Shown here one piece after another: positions 9,013 through 17,242 of a stretch of DNA of 64,000 nt (positions within the stretch are counted from its first letter, which is position 1; every line of letters starts with the position of its first letter). The notes beneath the pieces are model-generated. The model ran no database searches, was not told the origin of the DNA, and was given only the letters and a program-made list of their open reading frames with translations. The DNA comes from an uncultured Lachnospiraceae bacterium (lineage in GTDB: Bacteria; Bacillota; Clostridia; Lachnospirales; Lachnospiraceae), in the NCBI GenBank assembly GCA_910577785.1, contig CAJTNT010000001.1:62001-126000 (forward strand), written 5' to 3'. Position numbers and translations under genes: made by a program.

Positions 9013-9282
9013 CTAAGCCTCTACCACGAGATACCTTCCGTCTGGCAATGCAAATACTTCCGACGCGTCCTCTAAGTCATCGTCGCTCATCTGGGCAATA
9101 TCCGCGCCTTCTTCCTCGAAATATGCCCGTACCTCCTTCAGGTTCTTGCAGACTACCGCCATGCAGTCCTCCAGGAACGCTTCTGCCTCTTCCATATTCG
9201 AGGCCACACGCTCATCCAACAGCTGAGACTGATTTCTTAAAAAGCATTCCACACAGATTTCATCATATTCATTCATCGACAA
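9013..9282 (-). CDS. Small acidic protein of unknown function
   Basis: An 89-residue, strongly acidic product (MSMNEYDEICVECFLRNQSQ ... DDLEDASEVFALPDGRYLVV). It contains a CVEC pair near residues 10-13 and has no signal or membrane segment. The SD GAGGATTGTCG precedes the ATG. I do not recognise a named family. It lies between maf and the COG2509 flavoprotein, all on one strand with short gaps, so co-expression is likely. Its regular acidic/hydrophobic spacing and good SD make it a real gene rather than a shadow ORF. Confidence 0.7.
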   Translation of the reverse strand: MSMNEYDEICVECFLRNQSQLLDERVASNMEEAEAFLEDCMAVVCKNLKEVRAYFEEEGADIAQMSDDDLEDASEVFALPDGRYLVVEA

Positions 9283-9321
9283 TCCTCCTCTTGTACTCCC
9301 CTCCTTCTGGATTCTATGATA

Positions 9322-9972
9322 TTATGAATCCTGCAAAATTTCAATGCCTGATTTTCGCATTTCCTGATAAATTCTTGCGACAGGAAGGCCTACGACATTG
9401 TTGTAATCTCCTGAAATCCCCTGGATATGGACGGCAAACCTGCCCTGGATGCCATAGGCGCCGGCTTTATCCATTGGCTCGCCGGTCGCCACATAGGCGG
9501 ATATCTGCTGCTCTGTCATGGGGGATACGGTCACTTTTGTTTCTTCATAAAATGAGAGCGGGGACGGCAGGTTCTGGCCTAAAAATAGGATGGTTACACC
9601 GGTAAATACGCTGTGGGTGTGGCCTGCCAGCATGCGGAGCATGGATGTTGCTTCCTCTGGCGTATGGGGCTTGCCTAGAATTTGCCCTTCGAAGGCAACC
9701 AGGGTGTCTGCGCCGAGGATAATTGCGGGTTCAGGGCTCGTATTTGGCGAAGCTGGAGGTTGGGAAGGGCATGCGGGGAGGGACGCAGCGATCCCTGCAG
9801 CGACTTCCGTGGCTTTCTGGCGGGACAATTCCAGGACAGCCTGGGCAGGCGAATGGGTGGTGAGGGACTCTTCGCCATGGGAAGGGATAACCTCAAATGT
9901 GACGCCGATTTGCTGTAAGAGCTCTTTGCGGCGGGGGGATGCGGAAGCTAGGATTAATCTATAATTTTTCAT
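9322..9972 (-). CDS. maf: Maf-family nucleoside triphosphate pyrophosphatase
   Basis: Translation from the ATG at 9972 (preceded by AAAGGA) gives MKNYRLILASASPRRKELLQ, the Maf N-terminal signature with the SxSPRR loop. ILGADTLVAFEGQILGKPHTPEEA supplies the catalytic Asp and metal site, and GEPMDKAGAYGIQGRF is the conserved C-terminal motif. Maf enzymes hydrolyse non-canonical or canonical dTTP/UTP-like nucleotides and are linked to septum formation. The frame is open further upstream into the addA end, but that extension lacks an SD. Oddity: a proline/serine-rich insert, about residues 70-90 (SLPACPSQPPASPNTSPEP), sits between the first two conserved blocks and is not normal for this compact family of about 190 residues. 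Confidence 0.92.
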   Translation of the reverse strand: MKNYRLILASASPRRKELLQQIGVTFEVIPSHGEESLTTHSPAQAVLELSRQKATEVAAGIAASLPACPSQPPASPNTSPEPAIILGADTLVAFEGQILGKPHTPEEATSMLRMLAGHTHSVFTGVTILFLGQNLPSPLSFYEETKVTVSPMTEQQISAYVATGEPMDKAGAYGIQGRFAVHIQGISGDYNNVVGLPVARIYQEMRKSGIEILQDS

Positions 9973-9989
9973 GGGTGGATCCTTTCTAA

Positions 9990-10011
9990 TATTACTCCGG
10001 CGGTTAAATAT
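9990..10011. repeat. Single arm of the CCGGCGG palindromic element
   Basis: TATTACTCCGGCGGTTAAAT at 9990-10009 is identical to one arm of the palindrome at 22011-22083. Here only one arm is present, in the 119-base gap between addA and maf. Confidence 0.7.
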
Positions 10012-10091
10012 ATTAAATGAGATTTTTGGGGGCGTTGCAAGGTATGACGAACGCTGGGACGGGCGGGGCATCCCCTCCACATATACTTCCC

Positions 10092-13000
10092 TTACATGGG
10101 TACTATCTTCCCCAGATGAAAGGAATAAATCAGCTTTTCTTTCACCTTTTTCCCCCATGCGCGTTCTAGCGCCTCTTGGTACAGGTCTAACTGCACCTTG
10201 TAGCGGCTAATCAGTTCCTGGGGAATTGCCACTCGATCCGTTTTGTAATCTAAAAGCACCAAACCGTCAGGCTCTTCGAAAAATACGTCGATAATTCCCT
10301 GGATTAGCAGCATTTCCTTGCTGCTGCATCCTGTTAAAACCTCGTTGGCAGGCTTTGCCATAACAAATGGTTTTTCCCGGTATAGGGCATGCTGGCGTGC
10401 CGCGTGATGCAGGCGCTGGCCTAAATCGGAACGCAGGAGTTTTCTCAGGGGAAGCAGGTATGTCTGGCTGAGCTGGGCGGGGTCAAGCCTGCCATTCCCT
10501 TTTAGGGTTTCCAATTGTTCTGGCAGGGATTCTGGCAGCTGGGTAAAATCATAGCATTCCAAAATGCGGTGTACAGCCGTGCCTCGTTTTGCGCCTGTAT
10601 TTTTCTCCTGGATGCCTTCCATAAAGGCAGGGATATAGCGCTCCCGCTCTGGCAGAACCGCTGGGTGCAGCTCTTCCTGGAGCGTCTGGATGGGTACAGC
10701 CTCTCCCTCAGGACTCCTTGCGGCTGGCGCAGCAGCCTCGCCTTCCTGGAATAGGGAAACAAGGGAAAGCTCGCCTTCTTCCAACAGGCGTTCCATGGCA
10801 CGGTGCTTGAGTTCGGAAACGGATACCTTGGTCTTCATGGATACTTCTTCCTCGTAGGGATATACATAGGAGAGCTGCCCGGCAATCCGTTCCTTCCACT
10901 CTGGCTCGGGCTGCTGTAAGCTGGCCAGAAGCTGGATCCTGGAGAGGCCTTCTTTTATGGTATCGTGGCGCGCTGTTTTTTCCAGTTCAGCCTGCCTTAA
11001 CAGGGTCACAGGGCAAGGCTGTGAGGCGCAGCTGTTGGCCAGCAGGAGGAACTGGAGGAAGGTATTGCTGTTTAAGCGGCTCAAAAAAGAGAGGAAGCCG
11101 TCTTCTGCCGTAACTGCCTGGATGGACGGCAGTTTTTCGCCTGCTTTCTTGAGGACGCCAGTCAGGATCAGCTTTTCTTTTGCCCGTGTCAGAGCCACGT
11201 AGAGGACACGGAGTTCCTCGCCGATATTTTCCATAGCTGTCTGGCGCGCCAGGAGCTGGCGGGTAAGGCCTGGCGTGCGCAGGCGGCGGCTGATATCCAC
11301 GCAGTCCATGCCAATGCCCAGGCGGGGATGGAGGACGACCCTCTCCCGGATGTCCTGGGTGTTGAACATCTTGCCAAGGCCGGAGACAAATACAATGGGA
11401 AATTCCAGGCCTTTGCTTTTGTGGATGCTCATAATACGCACAACGTCTTCTGCCCCTTCTCCTTCGGCCAGGGCAAAATCCACGTCATATTTCTGCAGCT
11501 GCTCCATGTAGCGGATAAAGTGGAACAGTCCGCGGTAGCTGGTGCCCTCATAGGCTATGGCTTTTTCTACCAGCATTTCCAGGTTTGCACGTTTTACCTC
11601 GCCTCCTGGGAGGGCATAGACATAATCCTGATAACCCGTTTCTTCTAAAATCTGGGAGAGCAGCTCATGGATGGGGGTATAGCTGGCTTTCTGGCGGTAT
11701 TTGCCCAGCAGCTGCAGGAACTGGGCAAGTTTCTCCTGTAACGGTTGGGAATGGCTGGCAGCCTGCCGCATTCCTTCCCCTGGGGCGGCTTCTTCTATGC
11801 TATGCAGCTTCCCTTCCCCTGAAGAGGCTTCTTCTATGCTATGCAGCTTCCCTTCCCCTGGGGCGGCTTTCCCCTCTGCATAAGATATGGCCGCCTGGTA
11901 AAATTTTTGTTTGGGAAAGGCGGTGCGGATCCTGGCCAAATCCTCGCCGTCCAGGCCTACAATGGGGGAGGACAGGACGGCGGCCATAGGGATGTCCTGC
12001 CTGGGGTTGTCCAGAAGGCGCAGCAGATTTAAGGCGGTCTGGACTTCAATGGCGGAAAAATACCCTGTGCCAGTGGCGGCACGCGCGGGGATGCCCATTT
12101 CACCCAGTGCTTGCACAAAAGCTTCTGACCAGCCGGTAAGGGAACGCAGCAGGATGACGATATCGGAATAGCGGATGGGGCGCAGGCTGCCCGGCTGCGG
12201 GTTTCCCCCTGCATCTGTCCCGGGCATCTGGGCAGTTACTTGCTGGGCTTCCATAAGCCTCTGGATTTCCATGCCCACGGCCTGGGCTTCCAGCTCTGGG
12301 GCTTTCTTGTCCCTGCTTTCGCCATCTGGCTCCACCACCAGGAACCTTGGGTCAAACATCCCCGGCTCTCCCTCGGGGAAGGATGCGCCTGGATAGAGGG
12401 CTGCCTGGCTGTCATAGGTGACGTTCCCGATATCCGCTTTCATCATCCGATAGAACATGGCGTTGACAAAATCCAGCACCTGCGGGCGGCTGCGGAAATT
12501 TTTGTGCAGGTCAATCCGCTGGCGGCTGCTCTCCTCCTGGGTGTACGTGCGGTATTTTTCCATGAAGAGTTCCGGCCTGGCCATGCGGAAACGGTAGATG
12601 CTCTGCTTCACATCCCCTACCATAAAAATATTACAGGCGCCTTCGGATTCCCGGGAAACGGCCTTTAGGATGGCCTCCTGGACATAATTAGAATCCTGGT
12701 ATTCGTCAATCATAATCTCCTCATATCCCCTGCGCAGTTCCTCTGCCGTCCGGGTGGGCTGGCGGGTCTCTTCATCCACCAGGGCTTTGAGCGCAAAATG
12801 CTCAAGGTCATTGAAATCGAGCATATTCTTTTCCTGCTTTTTGGCGGAAAAGGCGCGGAGGAAGGAGAGGGTGACCTCCACCAGCATGTCCGCCACTGGG
12901 CGGATTTTCTGCATATCCGCCACCATCTGTCCGGGATCCTGGAAGAAGAACTGCTCCGTTGCCTTCTTGACGGAGGCCTTCACTTCATTGCGCAGCTTCT

Positions 13001-13895
13001 GCACCTGCTCTTTTTTCAGGGGATCGCCTGCGTACTTGCGGGCAGCCGGCAGGCGGCCGAAGGAAATGGACTGGATGTTCTGATAGAACTCCTGGTAAGA
13101 CTGGCTATCGGCAGCGTCTTCCATCTGGCTGGCTTCCCTGCCCAAGAGCTCTGCATACATCTGCGGCCCGTCTTCCTCCATGCTGACTGCCTGGCAGAGG
13201 CGCATCTGCCGCGCCCATTGGCCGGTTAGGGCCTTTAGGTAGGCAAGGAGCCCCTTTGCCAAATCCAGGGACGCAAATTCCTCCATGCTGCTGATTTGGT
13301 AAGGCTCCCTGCAGCCTTCCAGCCACTCTTCCACCCAGGGGTAGCTCATAGCAAACTCAAACAGCTTTAAAACGGTATCCTTGAGTGGGGCATCGTTTTT
13401 GCCAGTGGCGATAGTTTCCGATAAAGTTAGGAACTCCGGCCTCGCCTCTTGGTAGTATTGTTCCAATACCCTGTCCAAGACATCGCTTTTTAAAAGCTTC
13501 AGTTCCCCCTCGTCTGCCACACGGAAATCGGGATCTAGGTCAATCCGATGGAAATAATTGCGTATCACATAGAGGCAGAAGCTATGTATGGTCGTTATCT
13601 GGGCATTGTGCAGCAAAGTCTGCTGCCGCCGCAAGTGGGCGCTGCCTGGCTGGCGGTCCACCGCCTGCTCTATGGCCGCGCCTATGCGCTCCCGCATCTC
13701 GGCGGCGGCGGCATTGGTGAAGGTCACGATTAGGAGGCGGTCTATGTCAATCGGATGCTTTGCATTGGTAATCTTTTGGATAATGCGCTCCACCAGCACG
13801 GCCGTCTTGCCGCTTCCTGCTGCAGCAGACACCAGGAGGCTGCGGCCTTGCAGGCTGATTACCTGCTGCTGTTCATAGGTCCATGTCCTTTCCAT
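10092..13895 (-). CDS. addA: AddA helicase-nuclease (ATP-dependent exonuclease subunit A)
   Basis: The 1267-residue product is a UvrD-type superfamily 1 helicase fused to a RecB-family nuclease, matching AddA, which processes double-strand breaks with AddB. Visible motifs: Walker A AAAGSGKTAVLVERI (about residue 23), TNAAAAEMRERIG (Ia), IMIDEYQDSN (motif II), GDVKQSIYRFR (III), IVFVSGLGK and VLYVALTRAKEKL (V and VI). At the C-terminus GTAVHRILECYDF, then IIDVFFEEPDGLVLLDYKTD, give the PD-(D/E)XK nuclease core. The start follows AAGGAGCCACTCACAAA. It heads a minus-strand cluster with maf. The gene addB, normally directly upstream, is absent here. A 39-bp in-frame repeat inserts about 30 residues in the middle of the helicase. 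Confidence 0.95.
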   Translation of the reverse strand: MERTWTYEQQQVISLQGRSLLVSAAAGSGKTAVLVERIIQKITNAKHPIDIDRLLIVTFTNAAAAEMRERIGAAIEQAVDRQPGSAHLRRQQTLLHNAQITTIHSFCLYVIRNYFHRIDLDPDFRVADEGELKLLKSDVLDRVLEQYYQEARPEFLTLSETIATGKNDAPLKDTVLKLFEFAMSYPWVEEWLEGCREPYQISSMEEFASLDLAKGLLAYLKALTGQWARQMRLCQAVSMEEDGPQMYAELLGREASQMEDAADSQSYQEFYQNIQSISFGRLPAARKYAGDPLKKEQVQKLRNEVKASVKKATEQFFFQDPGQMVADMQKIRPVADMLVEVTLSFLRAFSAKKQEKNMLDFNDLEHFALKALVDEETRQPTRTAEELRRGYEEIMIDEYQDSNYVQEAILKAVSRESEGACNIFMVGDVKQSIYRFRMARPELFMEKYRTYTQEESSRQRIDLHKNFRSRPQVLDFVNAMFYRMMKADIGNVTYDSQAALYPGASFPEGEPGMFDPRFLVVEPDGESRDKKAPELEAQAVGMEIQRLMEAQQVTAQMPGTDAGGNPQPGSLRPIRYSDIVILLRSLTGWSEAFVQALGEMGIPARAATGTGYFSAIEVQTALNLLRLLDNPRQDIPMAAVLSSPIVGLDGEDLARIRTAFPKQKFYQAAISYAEGKAAPGEGKLHSIEEASSGEGKLHSIEEAAPGEGMRQAASHSQPLQEKLAQFLQLLGKYRQKASYTPIHELLSQILEETGYQDYVYALPGGEVKRANLEMLVEKAIAYEGTSYRGLFHFIRYMEQLQKYDVDFALAEGEGAEDVVRIMSIHKSKGLEFPIVFVSGLGKMFNTQDIRERVVLHPRLGIGMDCVDISRRLRTPGLTRQLLARQTAMENIGEELRVLYVALTRAKEKLILTGVLKKAGEKLPSIQAVTAEDGFLSFLSRLNSNTFLQFLLLANSCASQPCPVTLLRQAELEKTARHDTIKEGLSRIQLLASLQQPEPEWKERIAGQLSYVYPYEEEVSMKTKVSVSELKHRAMERLLEEGELSLVSLFQEGEAAAPAARSPEGEAVPIQTLQEELHPAVLPERERYIPAFMEGIQEKNTGAKRGTAVHRILECYDFTQLPESLPEQLETLKGNGRLDPAQLSQTYLLPLRKLLRSDLGQRLHHAARQHALYREKPFVMAKPANEVLTGCSSKEMLLIQGIIDVFFEEPDGLVLLDYKTDRVAIPQELISRYKVQLDLYQEALERAWGKKVKEKLIYSFHLGKIVPM
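11774..11873 (-). repeat. 39-bp in-frame minisatellite inside addA
   Basis: Two full copies (11774-11812 and 11813-11851) and one partial copy (11852-11873) of a 39-bp unit encode APGEGKLHSIEEA-type 13-residue repeats. The unit is a multiple of three, so copy changes keep the frame. Confidence 0.85.
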
Positions 13896-14006
13896 TTTGT
13901 GAGTGGCTCCTTTCTTGTGTTGGGATTATTAATGTACCTAACAGATAATATTCCGCAAACTACGGATCCGTTGTAATCCTATCATAACGGTCTATTGTAT
14001 CTTTTA

Positions 14007-14684
14007 TCAGGCTCCAATCTCCCCTAATATGCCAGCAACATTTTTCATGGCATTCTCATATACATAATAATGGCCTTTTGCCAGGCTTTTCTGCACAGAC
14101 GATTGCGATATCCCTAAACGGTTCGCAACATTATTCTGGTTATCCTGATTCTTTAACATATCCCAAATCACCTCTTTTTGGCGTCCTGTCCATGTTTGTT
14201 CCATAGACTTCATCAATTCAAATATCGTATTTACCAACAACATCTGTGTAACGTTTTCCCCTTCCATCGCCAATCTGATATCTGAAAGTACGGCTTTATT
14301 CTTCTTTTCATTTTTTTTTAATATTTCAATAGCATCCCTTGCATTGTAATATCCCGGCCCATCTGCCCCCAATGCCATATCTGTATTTATTTCTGTTGTT
14401 ATTTTACCCACTCCTATTCCAAACCTCACTTCTGTCGGACAAAGCTGCATCCTTATTTCCTGTATAATTTTAAGAGCATATTTCCCATTAGACAATAATC
14501 CCTGAAATTCATCTCCTAATGTAATAAGAAACTTTGCGGATATATCCCCTTCATATTTTAAATTAATTTCATCCAATACCATTTTCAGCTTATCTTGGAC
14601 TTCTTTCCTTTCGGGTAACAATCTAGATTTTCTAATATCTCCTATAATCGCAATTAAAGGTTCTTCATAAAAAAAGAAATACAT
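14007..14684 (-). CDS. SatD-family protein
   Basis: A 225-residue AT-rich gene. The N-terminal part (YEEPLIAIIGDIRKSRLLPE, then AKFLITLGDEFQGLL) matches what I recall of the SatD family, first described near acid-tolerance genes in streptococci; the GDEFQG block faintly recalls nucleotide-cyclase folds. The C-terminal part, NNVANRLGISQSSVQKSLAKG, is a helix-turn-helix, so DNA binding is likely. Its usual partner SatE is a membrane protein, but no satE lies next to it here. Base composition is clearly more AT-rich than addA and the MATE gene around it, suggesting acquisition. A good promoter precedes it. Function is not established. Confidence 0.65.
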   Translation of the reverse strand: MYFFFYEEPLIAIIGDIRKSRLLPERKEVQDKLKMVLDEINLKYEGDISAKFLITLGDEFQGLLSNGKYALKIIQEIRMQLCPTEVRFGIGVGKITTEINTDMALGADGPGYYNARDAIEILKKNEKKNKAVLSDIRLAMEGENVTQMLLVNTIFELMKSMEQTWTGRQKEVIWDMLKNQDNQNNVANRLGISQSSVQKSLAKGHYYVYENAMKNVAGILGEIGA

Positions 14685-14735
14685 CGTTTCCCTTCCTTCT
14701 ATAAATGCAGAAATATGGTTGCCTTTAACATTTAA

Positions 14736-14764
14736 AGTATAGCAGTTTTAAGGTGAATAATCAA
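14736..14764 (-). promoter_or_regulatory. Promoter of the satD-like gene
   Basis: On the minus strand TTGATT (14764-14759) and TATACT (14741-14736) have 17-base spacing, about 50 bases before the start codon. A TATAAT at 14785-14790 on the plus strand could be the -10 of the divergent MATE gene. Confidence 0.6.
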
Positions 14765-14899
14765 TACTTATTCACTCTAGAGGCTATAATTTGTTTTTAT
14801 TTTTTTAAATCAATTTCCCCCCTTCCCTATTTTGCCTTCTCATGGTAGAATAGGCATTCAGCATGGAAAATATGTATCTTTACAAAGGCAGGTGGAAAC

Positions 14900-16285
14900 A
14901 TGGGAAAACTATCAAAATTTATTGGAAACAAGGATTTCTACAAAATGGTGCTGATGATTGCCGTGCCGATTATGGTGCAGAACGGCATCACAAATTTTGT
15001 CAGCCTTCTGGACAACATTATGATCGGGCAGGTAGGCACGGAACAGATGTCAGGGGTGGCCATTGTCAACCAGCTGATCTTCGTCTACAACCTCTGCATC
15101 TTCGGCGGGGTGTCCGGCGCCGGGATCTTTACGGCGCAGTATTTCGGCCAGGGCAACCATGAGGGCGTACGCCAGACGATGCGCTTTAAGCTGTGGATGT
15201 CTGCCATTATCACAGCCCTCACCGCCCTCCTCTTCTGGGCTGGCGGGACGTCCTTAATCAATGCTTACCTGACTGGGGATGGATCTGCCGAAAGTGTTGC
15301 CGCTACCCTGGGCTATGGCCGGCAATATTTATGGATTATGCTGACGGGGCTGCCTGCCTTCGCCATTGTGCAGACTTATTCCAGCACGCTGCGGGAATGC
15401 GGGCAGACGATCCTGCCGATGAAAGCGGGAATTGCGGCAGTCATTGTGAACCTGAGCTTCAATTATATCCTGATTTACGGGAAGTTCGGCGCACCTGCCC
15501 TGGGCGTTGCGGGCGCTGCGATTGCAACAGTCCTCTCCCGCTATGTGGAAATGCTGATTGTAGCCGTGCAGGTACATAGGAAGCAATCCGAATACGCCTA
15601 TATTTCTGGGCTGTACCATACCTTAAAAGTACCGAAATCTTTAACGCTGCAAATCATCAAAAAGGGCAGCCCGCTTTTGTTTAACGAAACCTTGTGGGCT
15701 GCTGGGATGGCGATGCTGACGCAATGCTACTCCATCCGCGGGCTCAATGTCGTGGCCGGGCTCAATGTGTCAAATACCATCAACAATGTGTTCAATATTG
15801 TATTTATCGCCCTGGGGGACTCGGTGGCCATTGTCGTGGGGCAGCTCCTTGGCGCGGGGAAAATGAAGGAGGCGCGGGATACAGACAACAAGATGATTGC
15901 CTTTTCTGTGATGTGCTGTACGGGCGTGGCCATAGTTATGTTCCTGCTGGCCCCGCTGTTCCCAGGCCTCTACAAGATCAATGACGAAGCTCGGCAGCTT
16001 GCGCAGTATTTTATTATGGCAACGGCTGTCTTTATGCCGCAGAATGCATTTCTGCATGCCACTTATTTTACCCTGCGGTCGGGCGGGAAGACGATTATTA
16101 CTTTTCTTTTTGACAGCGTGTTTATCTGGTGCGTAAGTGTATTGCTGGCTTATCTCTTCAGCCATTATACGGCGCTTCCGGTGGTCGCCGTGTATGTGTT
16201 TGTGCAGCTGGGGGACATTATTAAATGCACGATTGGATTCCTGCTGGTGAAAAAGGGGGTGTGGCTGCAGAATATTGTGGAATAG
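14900..16285 (+). CDS. MATE-family efflux transporter
   Basis: A 461-residue, twelve-span membrane protein. It shows MATE features: AVPIMVQNGITNFVSLLDNIMIG in the first helix pair, ALGVAGAAIATVLSRYVEM in the middle loop and MPQNAFLHATYFTLRSGGKT in the C-terminal half. It is full length for the family and would export cationic compounds with Na+ or H+. The start follows AAAGGCAGGTGGAAAC. It lies just upstream of, and in the same direction as, a LytTR-type two-component pair 220 bases away; joint regulation is possible but not shown. Confidence 0.92.
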   Translation: MGKLSKFIGNKDFYKMVLMIAVPIMVQNGITNFVSLLDNIMIGQVGTEQMSGVAIVNQLIFVYNLCIFGGVSGAGIFTAQYFGQGNHEGVRQTMRFKLWMSAIITALTALLFWAGGTSLINAYLTGDGSAESVAATLGYGRQYLWIMLTGLPAFAIVQTYSSTLRECGQTILPMKAGIAAVIVNLSFNYILIYGKFGAPALGVAGAAIATVLSRYVEMLIVAVQVHRKQSEYAYISGLYHTLKVPKSLTLQIIKKGSPLLFNETLWAAGMAMLTQCYSIRGLNVVAGLNVSNTINNVFNIVFIALGDSVAIVVGQLLGAGKMKEARDTDNKMIAFSVMCCTGVAIVMFLLAPLFPGLYKINDEARQLAQYFIMATAVFMPQNAFLHATYFTLRSGGKTIITFLFDSVFIWCVSVLLAYLFSHYTALPVVAVYVFVQLGDIIKCTIGFLLVKKGVWLQNIVE

Positions 16286-16508
16286 TAGGCGGAATAACAG
16301 AAAAGACGTTACTTTTTTGGGTGGGAATGGATGGCCATACGTTAATTACAGAAAAACGCCCGCTTATGGCATCTGCAAATGTTCTTTCTGGATTCTGCCG
16401 ATATAATGTATGCTGGGCATAAAACAGCAAGAAACGGCAAAGGCGTACGATATTGATGCTAAATTTAATGAAAGAACGTTGCAAACATTTATAAGGCAGG
16501 TGATTTCC

Positions 16509-17225
16509 ATGCTGTCAATCGCAGTATGTGATGATGAGATCCTAGAATGCTGCCGCCTGGCACAGATGATTAAGGATATTTTAGATGCGATGGGCCTCCC
16601 TTATCTTCTCCGCCAGTTCGGCAGCGGGAAGGAACTGCTGCAGGCAGCCGGCAGCTTTGACATCCTCTTCCTGGATATCCTGATGGCAGATTTGGATGGG
16701 ATGGAGACGGCACGCAGGCTGCGGGAAAAATCGCCGGGCGGCATCTTGATTTTTCTTTCTTCCAGCAGGGATTATGTATGGGATGCCTACGACGTAGAGG
16801 CCTTCCATTATTTATTGAAGCCCCTCAATAAGGAGAAACTGCAGAAGGTACTGCAGCGGGCGGCGCGCAAGGCCGAATCGCGCCCGCAGGAATTCCTTTT
16901 TGTCGGCAGCGAACGCCAGAAGGAGAAGCTGTTCCTGGATGGCATTTACTATTTTGAAATCCAGGGACGGATTGTGGATGCCCATGGGGCAAACGGCGTT
17001 TTTTCCTACTATGGGCAGATTGGCGCCCTGGAAAAAAGCCTGCAGGGCAAGGGCTTTTTCCGCTGCCACAAAAGCTACCTCCTAAACCTGTCCCATGTAG
17101 ACGGCTATAACTCGCAGGAGGCAATCTTAGACAATGGGGAACGGATTGTCATTGCCAAGAGAAGATATGGGGCATTTTGCAGGGAAATGCTGGCGTATAT
17201 GAAAGCTAACGGCGGTATTTTCTGA
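16509..17225 (+). CDS. LytTR-family response regulator (AgrA/VirR type)
   Basis: A 238-residue protein. The start is placed at MLSIAVCDDEILECCRLAQM (ATG 16509, preceded by AGGCAGGTG); an upstream in-frame ATG at 16410 would add an unrelated 33-residue tail. The receiver domain has the acidic pair CDDE, the phospho-acceptor Asp in FLDILMADLDGMETAR and the conserved Lys in HYLLKPLNKEKL. From about residue 135 the LytTR DNA-binding domain follows (FFRCHKSYLLNLSHVDGY, ERIVIAKRRYGAFCREML). Such regulators bind pairs of short direct repeats and often control quorum-sensing or bacteriocin genes. No agrB- or agrD-like gene is seen nearby. Confidence 0.92.
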   Translation: MLSIAVCDDEILECCRLAQMIKDILDAMGLPYLLRQFGSGKELLQAAGSFDILFLDILMADLDGMETARRLREKSPGGILIFLSSSRDYVWDAYDVEAFHYLLKPLNKEKLQKVLQRAARKAESRPQEFLFVGSERQKEKLFLDGIYYFEIQGRIVDAHGANGVFSYYGQIGALEKSLQGKGFFRCHKSYLLNLSHVDGYNSQEAILDNGERIVIAKRRYGAFCREMLAYMKANGGIF

Positions 17226-17242
17226 AAAGAAAGGAAGATGGA

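Noticed and set aside
9973..10158. Longer start for Maf inside the addA end
   Set aside because: The extension lacks an SD and family similarity; the ATG at 9972 has AAAGGA and begins exactly at the conserved Maf N-terminus.
16286..16508. AgrD/AgrB-type peptide genes before the LytTR pair
   Set aside because: No short ORF with a Cys/Ser-containing thiolactone core and charged tail, and no AgrB-like membrane protease, could be found.
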